Part shown: positions 27,337-34,678 of the stretch, piece after piece | How positions within the stretch are numbered: the stretch's first letter is position 1 | Layout of the letters: each line of letters opens with the position of its first letter | Assembly: GCA_963722585.1 (NCBI GenBank) | Contig: CAVRNU010000017.1 | Span: forward strand, 244,605-308,604 | Direction of reading: 5' to 3' | DNA: 64,000 bases | Source: KBS-96 sp963722585 | GTDB taxonomy: Bacteria; Acidobacteriota; Terriglobia; Bryobacterales; Bryobacteraceae | Notes under the pieces: generated by a model | Databases searched by the model: none | The model's input: only the letters and a program-made list of their open reading frames with translations | Told to the model about the DNA's origin: nothing | Position numbers and translations under genes: made by a program

Positions 27337-28089
27337 GTGAGCAACCTTAAAGGCAAGACAGCGGTGGTTACGGGGGCTTCCAAAGGCATTGGCGCTTCGA
27401 TCGCCGAGCATTTTGGCGCGGCGGGCGCTTCGGTCGTTGTGAACTATGCGACCAGCAAGACCGGCGCGGATGCGGTGGTTGAACGGATTACGAGCAAGGG
27501 CGGCAAGGCGATTGCCGTGCAGGGGGATGTCTCGAAACCTGCCGACATCACGAAACTTTTTGCGGAGACGAAAAAGGCTTACGGGAAGCTCGACATCCTG
27601 GTAAACAATGCCGGAATCTACGAGTTTTTACCGCTGGAGGCGATTACGCCGGAGCACTTCCACAAGCAATTCGACTTGAATGTGCTCGGTTTGCTGCTGA
27701 CGACGCAGGAGGCCGTGAAGCTGATTGGGGCGGACGGCGGCTCGATCATCAACGTGAGCTCGATTGTAGGTCCGATGCCTGTGCCGATGGCTTCGGTGTA
27801 CAGCGCGACGAAGGCGGCCGTGGACGCGATTACGGTCTCCCTGGCAGGCGAGTTGGGACCCAAGAAGATCCGAGTGAACTCGATAAACCCCGGCATGGTG
27901 GAGACGGAAGGGCTGCACTCGGTCGGTTTCGCGGAGAGCGACTTCCGTAAGCACACGGAGGCGACGACACCGCTGGGACGAATCGCACGGCCGCAGGACA
28001 TTGCAACGGCCGCTGTGTTCTTTGCTTCAGACGATGCCGGCTGGGTCACGGGACAGACGCTGCTGCTGACGGGTGGTGCTCGGCAATAA
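27337..28089 (+). CDS. SDR-family oxidoreductase (FabG-like 3-oxoacyl reductase/glucose dehydrogenase type)
   Basis: 250 residues, the standard classical-SDR length. Cofactor motif VVTGASKGIGASIAEHF at the N-terminus, NNAGIY near residue 90, catalytic serine in INVSSIVGPM and the YxxxK pair in SVYSATKAAVD, and the C-terminal GQTLLLTGGARQ. The start is GTG at 27337 with AAGAGG seven bases upstream; a TTG five codons earlier is less likely. Small residues at the second strand and an arginine-poor loop do not settle NAD versus NADP. The substrate is unknown. Confidence 0.85.
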   Translation: MSNLKGKTAVVTGASKGIGASIAEHFGAAGASVVVNYATSKTGADAVVERITSKGGKAIAVQGDVSKPADITKLFAETKKAYGKLDILVNNAGIYEFLPLEAITPEHFHKQFDLNVLGLLLTTQEAVKLIGADGGSIINVSSIVGPMPVPMASVYSATKAAVDAITVSLAGELGPKKIRVNSINPGMVETEGLHSVGFAESDFRKHTEATTPLGRIARPQDIATAAVFFASDDAGWVTGQTLLLTGGARQ

Positions 28090-28130
28090 CCGCGATTCCT
28101 CATTACTAAACACTTCGCGACAGATGTGAG

Positions 28131-28679
28131 CTATCTTTGGGCGGCACTGCGCCGAACCTTTAAATCCATCATTTTCTGCGGTGGGCGGTCGCCGATGACC
28201 AGCTCCCCAAGCTCGGTCCATTCACCGTTTTCATTGATACGCATCACCGTCCTCGTCTTGAACTCGCCGAGTACAAACCCCCAAGAGATCGAGTTCCCAC
28301 CATCGGCCAGTTTGACCTCGGTTTCGAGCCACCGTCCGTCGTTGAAGGCTCGCATCTTATAGGTTCCTGTTTCATCGTCGAAGGAAATCAATCCGAGCGC
28401 TTGAAGAGCGACTTTGCCGTCGGCCTTGGTTCGGCCAACGCCTTCGATCACTAGAACAAGTCCATCCAGTTTGAACTGTGCCGATTCAGTCTGCGCCAGC
28501 TCTACAAATTGGCCGGGTCCGCGAAGAACTGACGCTTCGCCGGACCACTCGCCGACGAGAAACTCAAGCTTCTTCATAGCGGTCCGTTGCGCTTCAACGT
28601 CGGGCGGCCGGGGTGTTTGTGCCATACACGTGCCTCCTAGCAAGCCCGCTAGTATGCAGACAAAAATAGTGCGGACCAT
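28131..28679 (-). CDS. Secreted DUF1579-like (lipocalin-fold) protein
   Basis: About 182 residues from the ATG at 28679. The start has a signal peptide (VRTIFVCILAGLLGGTCMAQ). The mature part contains KKLEFLVGEWSGEASVL, a typical opening of DUF1579/lipocalin-like proteins, followed by regular beta-strand pairs (FKLDGLVLVIEGVGR, GTYKMRAFNDGRWLETEV). Likely periplasmic. Sequence upstream of that ATG in the same frame is not protein-like. It is the last clearly chromosomal gene before the phage module, whose tail-tube gene ends about 150 bases away. Confidence 0.65.
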   Translation of the reverse strand: MVRTIFVCILAGLLGGTCMAQTPRPPDVEAQRTAMKKLEFLVGEWSGEASVLRGPGQFVELAQTESAQFKLDGLVLVIEGVGRTKADGKVALQALGLISFDDETGTYKMRAFNDGRWLETEVKLADGGNSISWGFVLGEFKTRTVMRINENGEWTELGELVIGDRPPQKMMDLKVRRSAAQR

Positions 28680-28830
28680 AGCAGCATTAGACACCAGTTG
28701 TGTGCAAAGTTCCCTGCGATGCTGATACAACCTACGTAACGGCCATGTGTAGAGCAATCCATCCGTCTGTGTAGTCGGTGTCTCGGAGAGTGTCCCAAAC
28801 CGCTTTTTGGACATTATCGAGTTCCCTCGT

Positions 28831-29592
28831 TTACGACAGGTCGGCGTAAATCTTGCCCAGCGTACCGCTTGCGTCCACGCCGGCGTCGAAGTCGATGTCC
28901 GATATCCAGAAATCTTCTTGCTTCGTGGGAATCGAGACCGAACCCATCGTGCAGGAGTAGAGCTCGAGGCCGAAGAGCTTGGACCGGAAACTGTTGAACA
29001 GGAACGCGCGAAATTCCGGCGCGTAGCCCATGAGCTGGTTGGTCAGCGTGATGGTGGCGCCGCGTGTGGAACTCGAATACGTGTAGCTGATCAACACGCC
29101 GACTCCCGCATCCGCCGTCGCGAACGTGTACGTGCCAGTCGCCGCGTCGACGGTATACTGCCCCGTCGCTGGCGTTCCGGTAGTCAGTTTTTCCAGCTGT
29201 GCTCCGGTCAACGCGTTGATCACGCCATAATCTGTCTCGAACGTCGAGCCGTTCGTCACCGTATAGGTTTCGACCGGAGGCGAGCCCGAGCCGATCGTCC
29301 ATGCCTCGTTCACGGCCATGATGGTCATGCCGGTCGCCTGCGCCTGGCCGAAGTAGAGCTGGTTGAGCAGGCCAGGGTCGAGCACGGCTATTTTGCCCTT
29401 CGCCGTTACGTCGATCTTTCCCCGCGCCTTGGCCACGGGGAACTGGCTCTGGCCGAAGAGCTTCTTCAGATCGGCCTTGAAGTCGACCGACACCTCTTGC
29501 AGGATGCCGAGTTGGTAGGGAGTTGGATTGGCGGCGGTGTCGCCGGCGTTCGGCAGGCCGAACAAAACGCCAGTTCCGAATTGAATATTCAT
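28831..29592 (-). CDS. Phage major tail tube protein
   Basis: 253 residues in the last position of the phage structural operon. Repeated short beta-strands, an opening turn FGTGVLFGLPN, many Gly/Ser/Thr residues, and a strand ending VSIPTKQEDFWISDIDFDAG fit a siphophage tail tube subunit that assembles on the tape measure. TTAGGAGCAACCGT precedes the ATG. No tape-measure, assembly chaperone or baseplate gene follows; the next gene is a host-like secreted protein. Assignment rests on position plus composition, so moderately sure. Confidence 0.7.
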   Translation of the reverse strand: MNIQFGTGVLFGLPNAGDTAANPTPYQLGILQEVSVDFKADLKKLFGQSQFPVAKARGKIDVTAKGKIAVLDPGLLNQLYFGQAQATGMTIMAVNEAWTIGSGSPPVETYTVTNGSTFETDYGVINALTGAQLEKLTTGTPATGQYTVDAATGTYTFATADAGVGVLISYTYSSSTRGATITLTNQLMGYAPEFRAFLFNSFRSKLFGLELYSCTMGSVSIPTKQEDFWISDIDFDAGVDASGTLGKIYADLS

Positions 29593-29643
29593 ACGGTTGC
29601 TCCTAACGTTGATTTGAAGATTGACGGTTCGAAACGCCGGTTG

Positions 29644-30102
29644 CTACGGGACGAGAATGTGAACGGGGACGAATGCGACCGCCTGCTGGCTCAGGATGCC
29701 GGGATCGATGTCGGTCTTCCCCTCGATCCAGCAGTGGGACACCAGGCCGCCGAGACTCTGCACGCCGGTCGGGTCCGTCGGCGCGAGCGCGTCCTCGATC
29801 GCCGCGAGCAGTTGGTTGATCTGCGTGGCTGCAAGTAACGTCTCCTGGCCAGGCTCCTCATTGAGCGCTGAGTCGTACGCATAGACGAAGAGCATCGCCT
29901 CGAGCATCAGCTTCCCCGGCGTGCCTCGGGGCTTTGGGTCCTTCGATTCGCCCACTCCGCAGATGAACAGCGCAGGCTGCTGCGCGGGCGAGAGATCCGG
30001 GGGCATGATGTGACGGCGCCCGATGGTCACGAACGAAGCGGCAAGCTGCGTCTGCAGCAGGTTGAAGAGCGCCACGTAGATGGACTCGCGATCGATGCTC
30101 AT
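29644..30102 (-). CDS. Phage tail completion/terminator-like protein
   Basis: 152 residues from the ATG at 30102, overlapping the stop of the gp10-like gene as ATGA. It opens with a helix (RESIYVALFNLLQTQLA) and continues with beta-strands and LEAMLFVYAYDS and LLAAIEDALAP. Its place between the gp10-like protein and the tail tube, and its size, match tail terminator/completion proteins of HK97-type phages (gpU-like fold), which cap the tail tube. The upstream in-frame extension overlaps other genes and is not coding. Confidence 0.6.
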   Translation of the reverse strand: MSIDRESIYVALFNLLQTQLAASFVTIGRRHIMPPDLSPAQQPALFICGVGESKDPKPRGTPGKLMLEAMLFVYAYDSALNEEPGQETLLAATQINQLLAAIEDALAPTDPTGVQSLGGLVSHCWIEGKTDIDPGILSQQAVAFVPVHILVP

Positions 30103-30566
30103 GCTTTCATCACCTCGTCCATCCGGGCCTTCAGGATCTCGAAGAACTGCTCCCTGAAGCCCTCCGCGGTGGCAAAGAAGAACGGCTGGCCAGGCGTCTG
30201 AAATGCCTTGCGGCTCATGCGGTACATGATGGTGCCGGCGACGTTGATCTGCATCAGCTTGCCTTCGACGGCCGGATTCTTGGTGCCGTACTCGAGCCAG
30301 TAATGCTCCTGCTTGCCGGCGTAGCGCGGCCGATACACCGCGGAGATCTGTTCGCCCGACTCGATCACGCGGCCGCCGCGCCCGAGGATCCGCTCGAGCA
30401 GGCCTGTCCGGCTGTGGCCCGAGACGGCCTCCTGTTCGGCCCGCGCCAGGCCGCGGATGCCGTCGCGCATGCCCAGCCGGATGCCGACCAGCACGCGCTG
30501 CTTCACGTTCTCGACGTGGTTCGAAACCGCGTCGATCGAGGAGCGGCTGATGGTGAACAGGATCAT
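30099..30566 (-). CDS. HK97 gp10-like neck/tail-joining protein
   Basis: 155 residues. Helical first half (VENVKQRVLVGIRLGMRDGI), then GHSRTGLLERILGRGGRV and a strand-rich part with HYWLEYGTKNPAVEG, the arrangement seen in the HK97-gp10 family, followed by FFFATAEGFREQFFEILKARM. These proteins sit at the head-tail neck. The start follows the stop of the 92-residue gene without a gap; the stop overlaps the next start. Confidence 0.7.
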   Translation of the reverse strand: MILFTISRSSIDAVSNHVENVKQRVLVGIRLGMRDGIRGLARAEQEAVSGHSRTGLLERILGRGGRVIESGEQISAVYRPRYAGKQEHYWLEYGTKNPAVEGKLMQINVAGTIMYRMSRKAFQTPGQPFFFATAEGFREQFFEILKARMDEVMKA

Positions 30567-30845
30567 CTAGCTCGACACCGAAAAGTGGATTGGCGCGATC
30601 GCGAGAGTTACTTGCTGATAGGGTCCGGCCTTGGTGCTGTAATCGGTGTAGCCCATGCTTCCCGATGCAGCGACCTTCACCGGCTTCGCCGGATCGAAGG
30701 TTCCGAGAGTTTGCGCGATAAGTAGACCGGCATTTTTCACCGTCTCCATCTCGCCCGGGTCGGTCAGGTTGATTTTGCTGATTTGGTTCGCGATCTCGGG
30801 AGCGACGTCCTTCGCCTTCCCGCTCGCTGCAACGCTCCATGACAT
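30567..30845 (-). CDS. Small phage structural-operon protein, unknown
   Basis: 92 residues, hydrophilic helix in the middle (EMETVKNAGLLIAQTLGTF) and a short beta-rich end (VTLAIAPIHFSVSS). It directly abuts the gp10-like gene and lies 29 bases after the connector gene, so it is translated with the neck proteins. No family is recognised. Confidence 0.55.
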   Translation of the reverse strand: MSWSVAASGKAKDVAPEIANQISKINLTDPGEMETVKNAGLLIAQTLGTFDPAKPVKVAASGSMGYTDYSTKAGPYQQVTLAIAPIHFSVSS

Positions 30846-30874
30846 GTTCTACTTCCTCCTTTGAACTTCAGACT

Positions 30875-31555
30875 TCATCTGCGCGACCTGGCCGGAACTG
30901 CCGCTGCTCCGACCGGCGGAACTCTCTCGGCCGGCGTCTGCAGTGGATCGTATCGGCGATAGCGCTCGATGACACGCTTCACAGATGGCGGTATTTCGCT
31001 CTCGGGCGTCTGCACGGTCTCGCCTTGCGCCATGTGCTTCGACGTCTGGCCGATCCATTGCCGGGTCTTGTAGCGGTATGCCACCCACTCGATCGCCGCC
31101 TGCTCCGCATCCTGCGGGACTGTCGCATATCCGGCGTTGTATGTGATGGTGATTTCGGCCAGGTCCGTGAACACGTAGCCGTCAAGATACAGCTCCCAGC
31201 GTCTCTCCGGATCGAGGTCCATGTCGATCCAATAGCCGGCCATCACCTCATCGGTCGACTCTGGGATTTCCGTGGTCGCCGGACTCGCGTTCGGGTCAGT
31301 AATGGCGACCGATGAAACCGAATTCAGCGGCCAGTGCCGCAGCACCATCAGGTCGCCGCCATCGCCTTCGCGGACCTCCGTGTAGTCCTGCGCCGGTGTG
31401 AAATCGAGGCGCCCGATCTCGCGAAGAAAGTCGTAGCTCACAGCCGTGATCAGGCGCGATAACAGATTGTCGTCGGTGGTGGGATTGCTTCCCATGTTGA
31501 GCCAGGCCTTCACGTCAGCCAGCAAGCAGAGATCAAAATTCGAAGGCGAGGACAT
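30875..31555 (-). CDS. Phage head-tail connector (gp6-like)
   Basis: 226 residues. The opening LADVKAWLNMGSNPTTDDNLLSRLIT, interrupted here for length, is the typical helical start of gp6/phage-connector proteins, followed by strands (EVREGDGGDLMVLRHWPLNS, ITITYNAGYATVPQDAEQAA) and a helical tail. It would form the ring below the portal. Two related connector proteins occur in this module (see 32048-32758), separated by a plus-strand membrane gene. Confidence 0.72.
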   Translation of the reverse strand: MSSPSNFDLCLLADVKAWLNMGSNPTTDDNLLSRLITAVSYDFLREIGRLDFTPAQDYTEVREGDGGDLMVLRHWPLNSVSSVAITDPNASPATTEIPESTDEVMAGYWIDMDLDPERRWELYLDGYVFTDLAEITITYNAGYATVPQDAEQAAIEWVAYRYKTRQWIGQTSKHMAQGETVQTPESEIPPSVKRVIERYRRYDPLQTPAERVPPVGAAAVPARSRR

Positions 31556-31618
31556 GAGGAACAGTTGGTGACGCGGCGTGCTTGAACCAGATTTTCTTGT
31601 ACAATTTGAAAACGAATT

Positions 31619-32023
31619 ATGGGCGAACTGCTTAAGAGATTCCCTGTATGGTTGCTTTCCGTAATCGCGTTGGTTTTTCTGCTTGTGACTTTGGAAAAGG
31701 TCTACTACGAGGGGCAGACCATAAAACTATGGGGCTATGAGATTCCAGGGCGTCAATCGGGAAAATGGATACCGATCCCACAGACGGATCGGGCACCTTT
31801 CGATCCGCAGCATTGCCAATATAAGTTCATGATCACGGGTGGTGATGGCGGAGGCTACATGATCACTCCCACGCGAGTTAGTCCCGGAGATATTCAATCG
31901 ATTGTAAATACGGGGATTAGCGTTGCGGTCGGAGTGAAAAACGACGAGAAAAGTAGGATCGCGGCGGGCAATGGGGCATATGTCGGGAGCCCGGTGCAAG
32001 TCTATCAATGGTGCACGCCCTGA
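31619..32023 (+). CDS. Small membrane-anchored protein of opposite orientation (moron-like)
   Basis: 134 residues. One N-terminal membrane helix (FPVWLLSVIALVFLLVTLE) after a short basic start, then an extracytoplasmic soluble domain with two cysteines (PFDPQHCQYKFM and VYQWCTP) that could pair. It is the only plus-strand gene inside the connector region, has its own AT-rich upstream with TACAAT, and its base composition is more AT-rich than its neighbours. This is the classic layout of a moron: a self-contained gene expressed from the prophage, often for exclusion or host fitness. Function is unknown. Confidence 0.65.
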   Translation: MGELLKRFPVWLLSVIALVFLLVTLEKVYYEGQTIKLWGYEIPGRQSGKWIPIPQTDRAPFDPQHCQYKFMITGGDGGGYMITPTRVSPGDIQSIVNTGISVAVGVKNDEKSRIAAGNGAYVGSPVQVYQWCTP

Positions 32024-32047
32024 CCAAACGTCCTTAAAGTTCTGATT

Positions 32048-32758
32048 CTAGCCGCGCGTCGGAGACACGTCGAGCACTCGCACACTCCACAACAGGCGCT
32101 CGACTTCAGGGTTCTTCTTGCCGATCTGGGTCGGGTCGCTATCCCACAGCTCGACCAGCTGGCGCATCGCCACCCTGACAGACGCCGGCACGCTGTTGGG
32201 GGCACTGCCATAGCCGGCGGTGAAGTAGATGGCCACGGCATTCGGAACGTAAAGGCACGGCGGCCAGAATTGGCCGGAGTTCGGAAACAAGCGCGGCGGC
32301 TCGCTCGAAATGTCGACGACGAAATCCCCATCCTGATTGCCCGGTGTCCCAGGGAGCAGATCCGTGGGCGTGCCGTCGGTCGCGATGTAAGTGATCTTCT
32401 CGACGCTTACGAGCGGCGAATAGAACAGCTTGATCATCTGCGAGTAGTTCCACAGCGTCGTCGAATAGCGCGGCAAGCTGTAATAGGCCGGTGGATACGC
32501 CTGCTGGCTCATCACCGTGTCCGTGTAATACGGGAACGAGTCGAGGTACTGGATGAACCCCGTGTTCACGAAGGCGCGCCGCGTGAACACCGAGCAGTAC
32601 TCCCGCGCGGCCGTGATGAGGTCGCGGATTCTCGTCGCCTGCATTGCGCTGGTCACATGGTCGGAATCCTGCCATGGGCCCAGGCCGAGATGCAGCTTCG
32701 TCTCGGCGAGTGTCAGCGGCTCGGAAGCGGGCGGCGCGTTGATGACGATTGCGGCCAC
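32048..32758 (-). CDS. Phage head-tail connector (phiE125 gp8-like)
   Basis: 236 residues. The start PPASEPLTLAETKLHLGL, the helical segment IRDLITAAREYCSVFTRRAF and the strand-rich middle ending in AVAIYFTAGYGSAPNSVPASVR then a helical end are characteristic of the phiE125-gp8/head-tail connector family. The start is six bases after the stop of the small zinc-ribbon gene, so the preceding cargo genes are in the same translational chain as this structural gene. Confidence 0.75.
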   Translation of the reverse strand: MAAIVINAPPASEPLTLAETKLHLGLGPWQDSDHVTSAMQATRIRDLITAAREYCSVFTRRAFVNTGFIQYLDSFPYYTDTVMSQQAYPPAYYSLPRYSTTLWNYSQMIKLFYSPLVSVEKITYIATDGTPTDLLPGTPGNQDGDFVVDISSEPPRLFPNSGQFWPPCLYVPNAVAIYFTAGYGSAPNSVPASVRVAMRQLVELWDSDPTQIGKKNPEVERLLWSVRVLDVSPTRG

Positions 32759-32764
32759 GCGGAT

Positions 32765-32977
32765 CTATCGTGTTTCTCGAGTGTGCGCCTTCGCAGCAGG
32801 CTTCTTGGCGGCGGCCTGCTGCTCCAGCAGGAGGCGAATTCGTGCGAGCTCGTCGACCAAGGGCTTATTCGCCGCAGCCAGCATGTCCTGAAGCCAAGGA
32901 GCATGCAGCGACGGCGCACGGCAAGCATGCAGCACGCCTGGCTCGATGGTCTCGTGGCACTTTTTGCAGATGCTCAT
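32765..32977 (-). CDS. Small zinc-ribbon-like protein
   Basis: 70 residues from the ATG at 32977, which overlaps the glycosyltransferase stop as ATGA. CKKCHETIEPGVLHACRAP gives three Cys and two His that could bind zinc; the rest is an alpha-helix with an Ala/Lys-rich tail. Probably a nucleic-acid or protein adaptor. No family name can be given. Confidence 0.6.
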   Translation of the reverse strand: MSICKKCHETIEPGVLHACRAPSLHAPWLQDMLAAANKPLVDELARIRLLLEQQAAAKKPAAKAHTRETR

Positions 32978-33681
32978 AAACTTGACAGCTTTAAGGGACC
33001 GGCCCACCGAAACCGCGAATCCGCCGGGAACAGATCGCCGATAACCATGTGCCGGTAGCCATCCTCGATCGGGTTTCCCGGATCGACCTGGTTGTACCAG
33101 TGATACTTGCGAATGCGGTCCTCGCGGTGGAGATAGCCGTAGTGCAGGAACCTCGCGTCGATCGGCTCGATGCGGTTAAGGAGCTGCGCCGGCGCCGAAC
33201 TGCAGTGAAAATGTCCGCCATATGGTGTCCGTCGAAACGTCAGCGCGCGTTCGGTCAGCCTGAAAAGCGACGGCCGCCGAAAGTCGCTGTACCAGCGATC
33301 GACGCGGACCTGGTCCTCGCGGTCCCACAAATAGACGATGCGGAAACTGCAGCAAACTGCTGCGGATTCAATCGCACCTGCGACGATATGCGCATCACCC
33401 GGGTGCAAAACCTCGTCTCCGTCGATCATCAAGCAGCAGTCGCCTACCTTCGCCCCGAGCTCCCAGGCCTTCGCCAGCAGCCAGTCCTTGTCCCTTGTCT
33501 CGTCGATGCCGGCGAACTCGCTGCGATAAACGGTGCAGGTGAGCGACTCGCAGATCGCCGGCGTCTCGTCCGTCGAGTGGTCATCGAGCACCAGGATCTC
33601 CTCGCAGACCGGCTGGATGGAGCGCACCACACGCTCGATCCAGCGCGCCTCATTCTTCACTCGGAGCAGGCCGATAGTCAT
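32974..33681 (-). CDS. GT2-fold glycosyltransferase (cassette copy 1)
   Basis: 235 residues, GT-A fold. It begins IGLLRVKNEARWIERVVRSI and has EILVLDDHSTDETP, then the metal-binding acidic cluster LMIDGDEVLH (DxD-like), and a later aromatic, histidine-rich region with GGHFHCSS and LHYGYLHREDRIRKYHWYN. It resembles the SunS/glycosyltransferase-2 group that carries sugar to peptide or lipid acceptors. Lacks membrane helices, so soluble. ATG overlaps the stop of the upstream glycosyltransferase and its own stop overlaps the zinc-ribbon start. Confidence 0.8.
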   Translation of the reverse strand: MTIGLLRVKNEARWIERVVRSIQPVCEEILVLDDHSTDETPAICESLTCTVYRSEFAGIDETRDKDWLLAKAWELGAKVGDCCLMIDGDEVLHPGDAHIVAGAIESAAVCCSFRIVYLWDREDQVRVDRWYSDFRRPSLFRLTERALTFRRTPYGGHFHCSSAPAQLLNRIEPIDARFLHYGYLHREDRIRKYHWYNQVDPGNPIEDGYRHMVIGDLFPADSRFRWAGPLKLSSL

Positions 33682-34265
33682 GCTTTTAGGCTCGCGTGAT
33701 CGACGTAGCAGCCCTCGAAGACGCCGACTTTCAAGCCGGCGTGCCGGCAGGCCTCGCAGTAATCGAGATCCTCACAGCCATAGTCGAGCGAATAGCGCTC
33801 ATCCAGAAGGCCGACCCGTTCGATTGTGCGCCGCGGGATGTACACGCAGACGAAAGCGATATGCGGGACTTCGCGGAGGCCGTTGCCCCCTTGCGGCTTC
33901 TGCCGCGGCTGCCCCGTGACGTTAGTAACGGCCCCGATGACGCCGAACTCGGGGAACTCGTCCGCCACTGATTGCAGCGCCCTGAAACCTCCGACTGTTC
34001 GTAGCATGGCATCGTCGTTCAGCAGGATGATATCGTCGCGGCCGGCCGCGCGTATGCCGATATTGCAATTACGCGCGAACACGAAGGGCTTCGCGCCTGG
34101 GCACACGGTTTCGTACAATCCATCAAGGTCTGCATCGCCTCGAGGCGCCAGATTGAGTCCGTCGTCGATCACGATCCGCCAGGCGCCCGGTTGCCGGGTA
34201 CCGACGGCGCGCAGGCACGCCTTCAGGTTCGTGCGTTTGCGCGAAGGAACGATCACGCTGAACAT
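33678..34265 (-). CDS. GT2-fold glycosyltransferase (cassette copy 2, short)
   Basis: 195 residues: FSVIVPSRKRTNLKACLRAV, then RIVIDDGLNLA, ARNCNIGIRAAGRDDIILLNDDAML with the DD metal motif, and near the end YGCEDLDYCEACRHAGLKVGV, split here for length. It is shorter than most GT2 enzymes and stops soon after the ED catalytic-base region, so it is a minimal GT-A domain. Coupled by a 4-bp overlap to the next glycosyltransferase and three bases after the 72-residue gene. Confidence 0.8.
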   Translation of the reverse strand: MFSVIVPSRKRTNLKACLRAVGTRQPGAWRIVIDDGLNLAPRGDADLDGLYETVCPGAKPFVFARNCNIGIRAAGRDDIILLNDDAMLRTVGGFRALQSVADEFPEFGVIGAVTNVTGQPRQKPQGGNGLREVPHIAFVCVYIPRRTIERVGLLDERYSLDYGCEDLDYCEACRHAGLKVGVFEGCYVDHASLKA

Positions 34266-34268
34266 GCC

Positions 34269-34487
34269 CTATACTTCGGGCTCTTCGCCTGACTCGAATT
34301 CCGCGCTCTCCACGTAAAGATAGATCGACTTGGCGAACGCTTTTCCGTTCTCGTCGAAGACGCGGTCCCAACCGGTTCCGACGATCCGAGCGTCCGCCGG
34401 AATCCTCTCCTCGGACACGGCCGAGCCTGACGCCCTGAGGAACTCGAGCAGCCACGGGCCCGGAATGGTGAGCCTTTGCGTTTTCAT
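34269..34487 (-). CDS. Small acidic protein, unknown
   Basis: 72 residues from the ATG at 34487, overlapping the zinc-ribbon stop as ATGA. A short helix (PWLLEFLRASGS) is followed by strands IVGTGWDRVFD and SIYLYVESAEFE and an acidic tail. Part of the coupled cassette. No family recognised. Confidence 0.55.
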   Translation of the reverse strand: MKTQRLTIPGPWLLEFLRASGSAVSEERIPADARIVGTGWDRVFDENGKAFAKSIYLYVESAEFESGEEPEV

Positions 34488-34678
34488 CCGGCCGCTTTGC
34501 GCGGGAACTTGCGCGGCCGCTTCTCTTTTTGGTCCTTCCGCATCCCTCTGTTTTGGCATTCTTCCATCCAGATCCGGTGATTTATCTCCGAGCGGCAAGC
34601 CGCGCGGCCGCACCAAGGTTTCTCCCGCCACTTTCTAATGGCGTCATGGCCGCATTGCGCATAGCAGGTCTCGCTCAC
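34484..34678 (-). CDS. Small cysteine-rich basic protein (zinc-ribbon-like)
   Basis: 64 residues with a GTG start at 34678 that overlaps the beta-propeller stop as GTGA; its own stop overlaps the next ATG. Five cysteines and two histidines (ETCYAQCGHDAI, PWCGRAACRSEINHR, EECQNR) suggest a zinc-binding knuckle, and the last 20 residues are strongly basic. Likely nucleic-acid binding. The start is chosen because nearly every junction in this cassette is a 4-bp overlap. Confidence 0.55.
   Translation of the reverse strand: MSETCYAQCGHDAIRKWREKPWCGRAACRSEINHRIWMEECQNRGMRKDQKEKRPRKFPRKAAG

Noticed and set aside
28807..29838. 343-residue plus-strand frame over the tail tube gene.
   Set aside because: Antisense shadow with arginine/histidine-rich composition; the minus strand has a good ribosome-binding site and tail-tube-like sequence.
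30103..30840. A 398-residue frame extending the tail completion gene upstream.
   Set aside because: It overlaps the gp10-like and 92-residue genes in another frame and has arginine/glycine-rich shadow composition; the ATG at 30102 overlaps the upstream stop.
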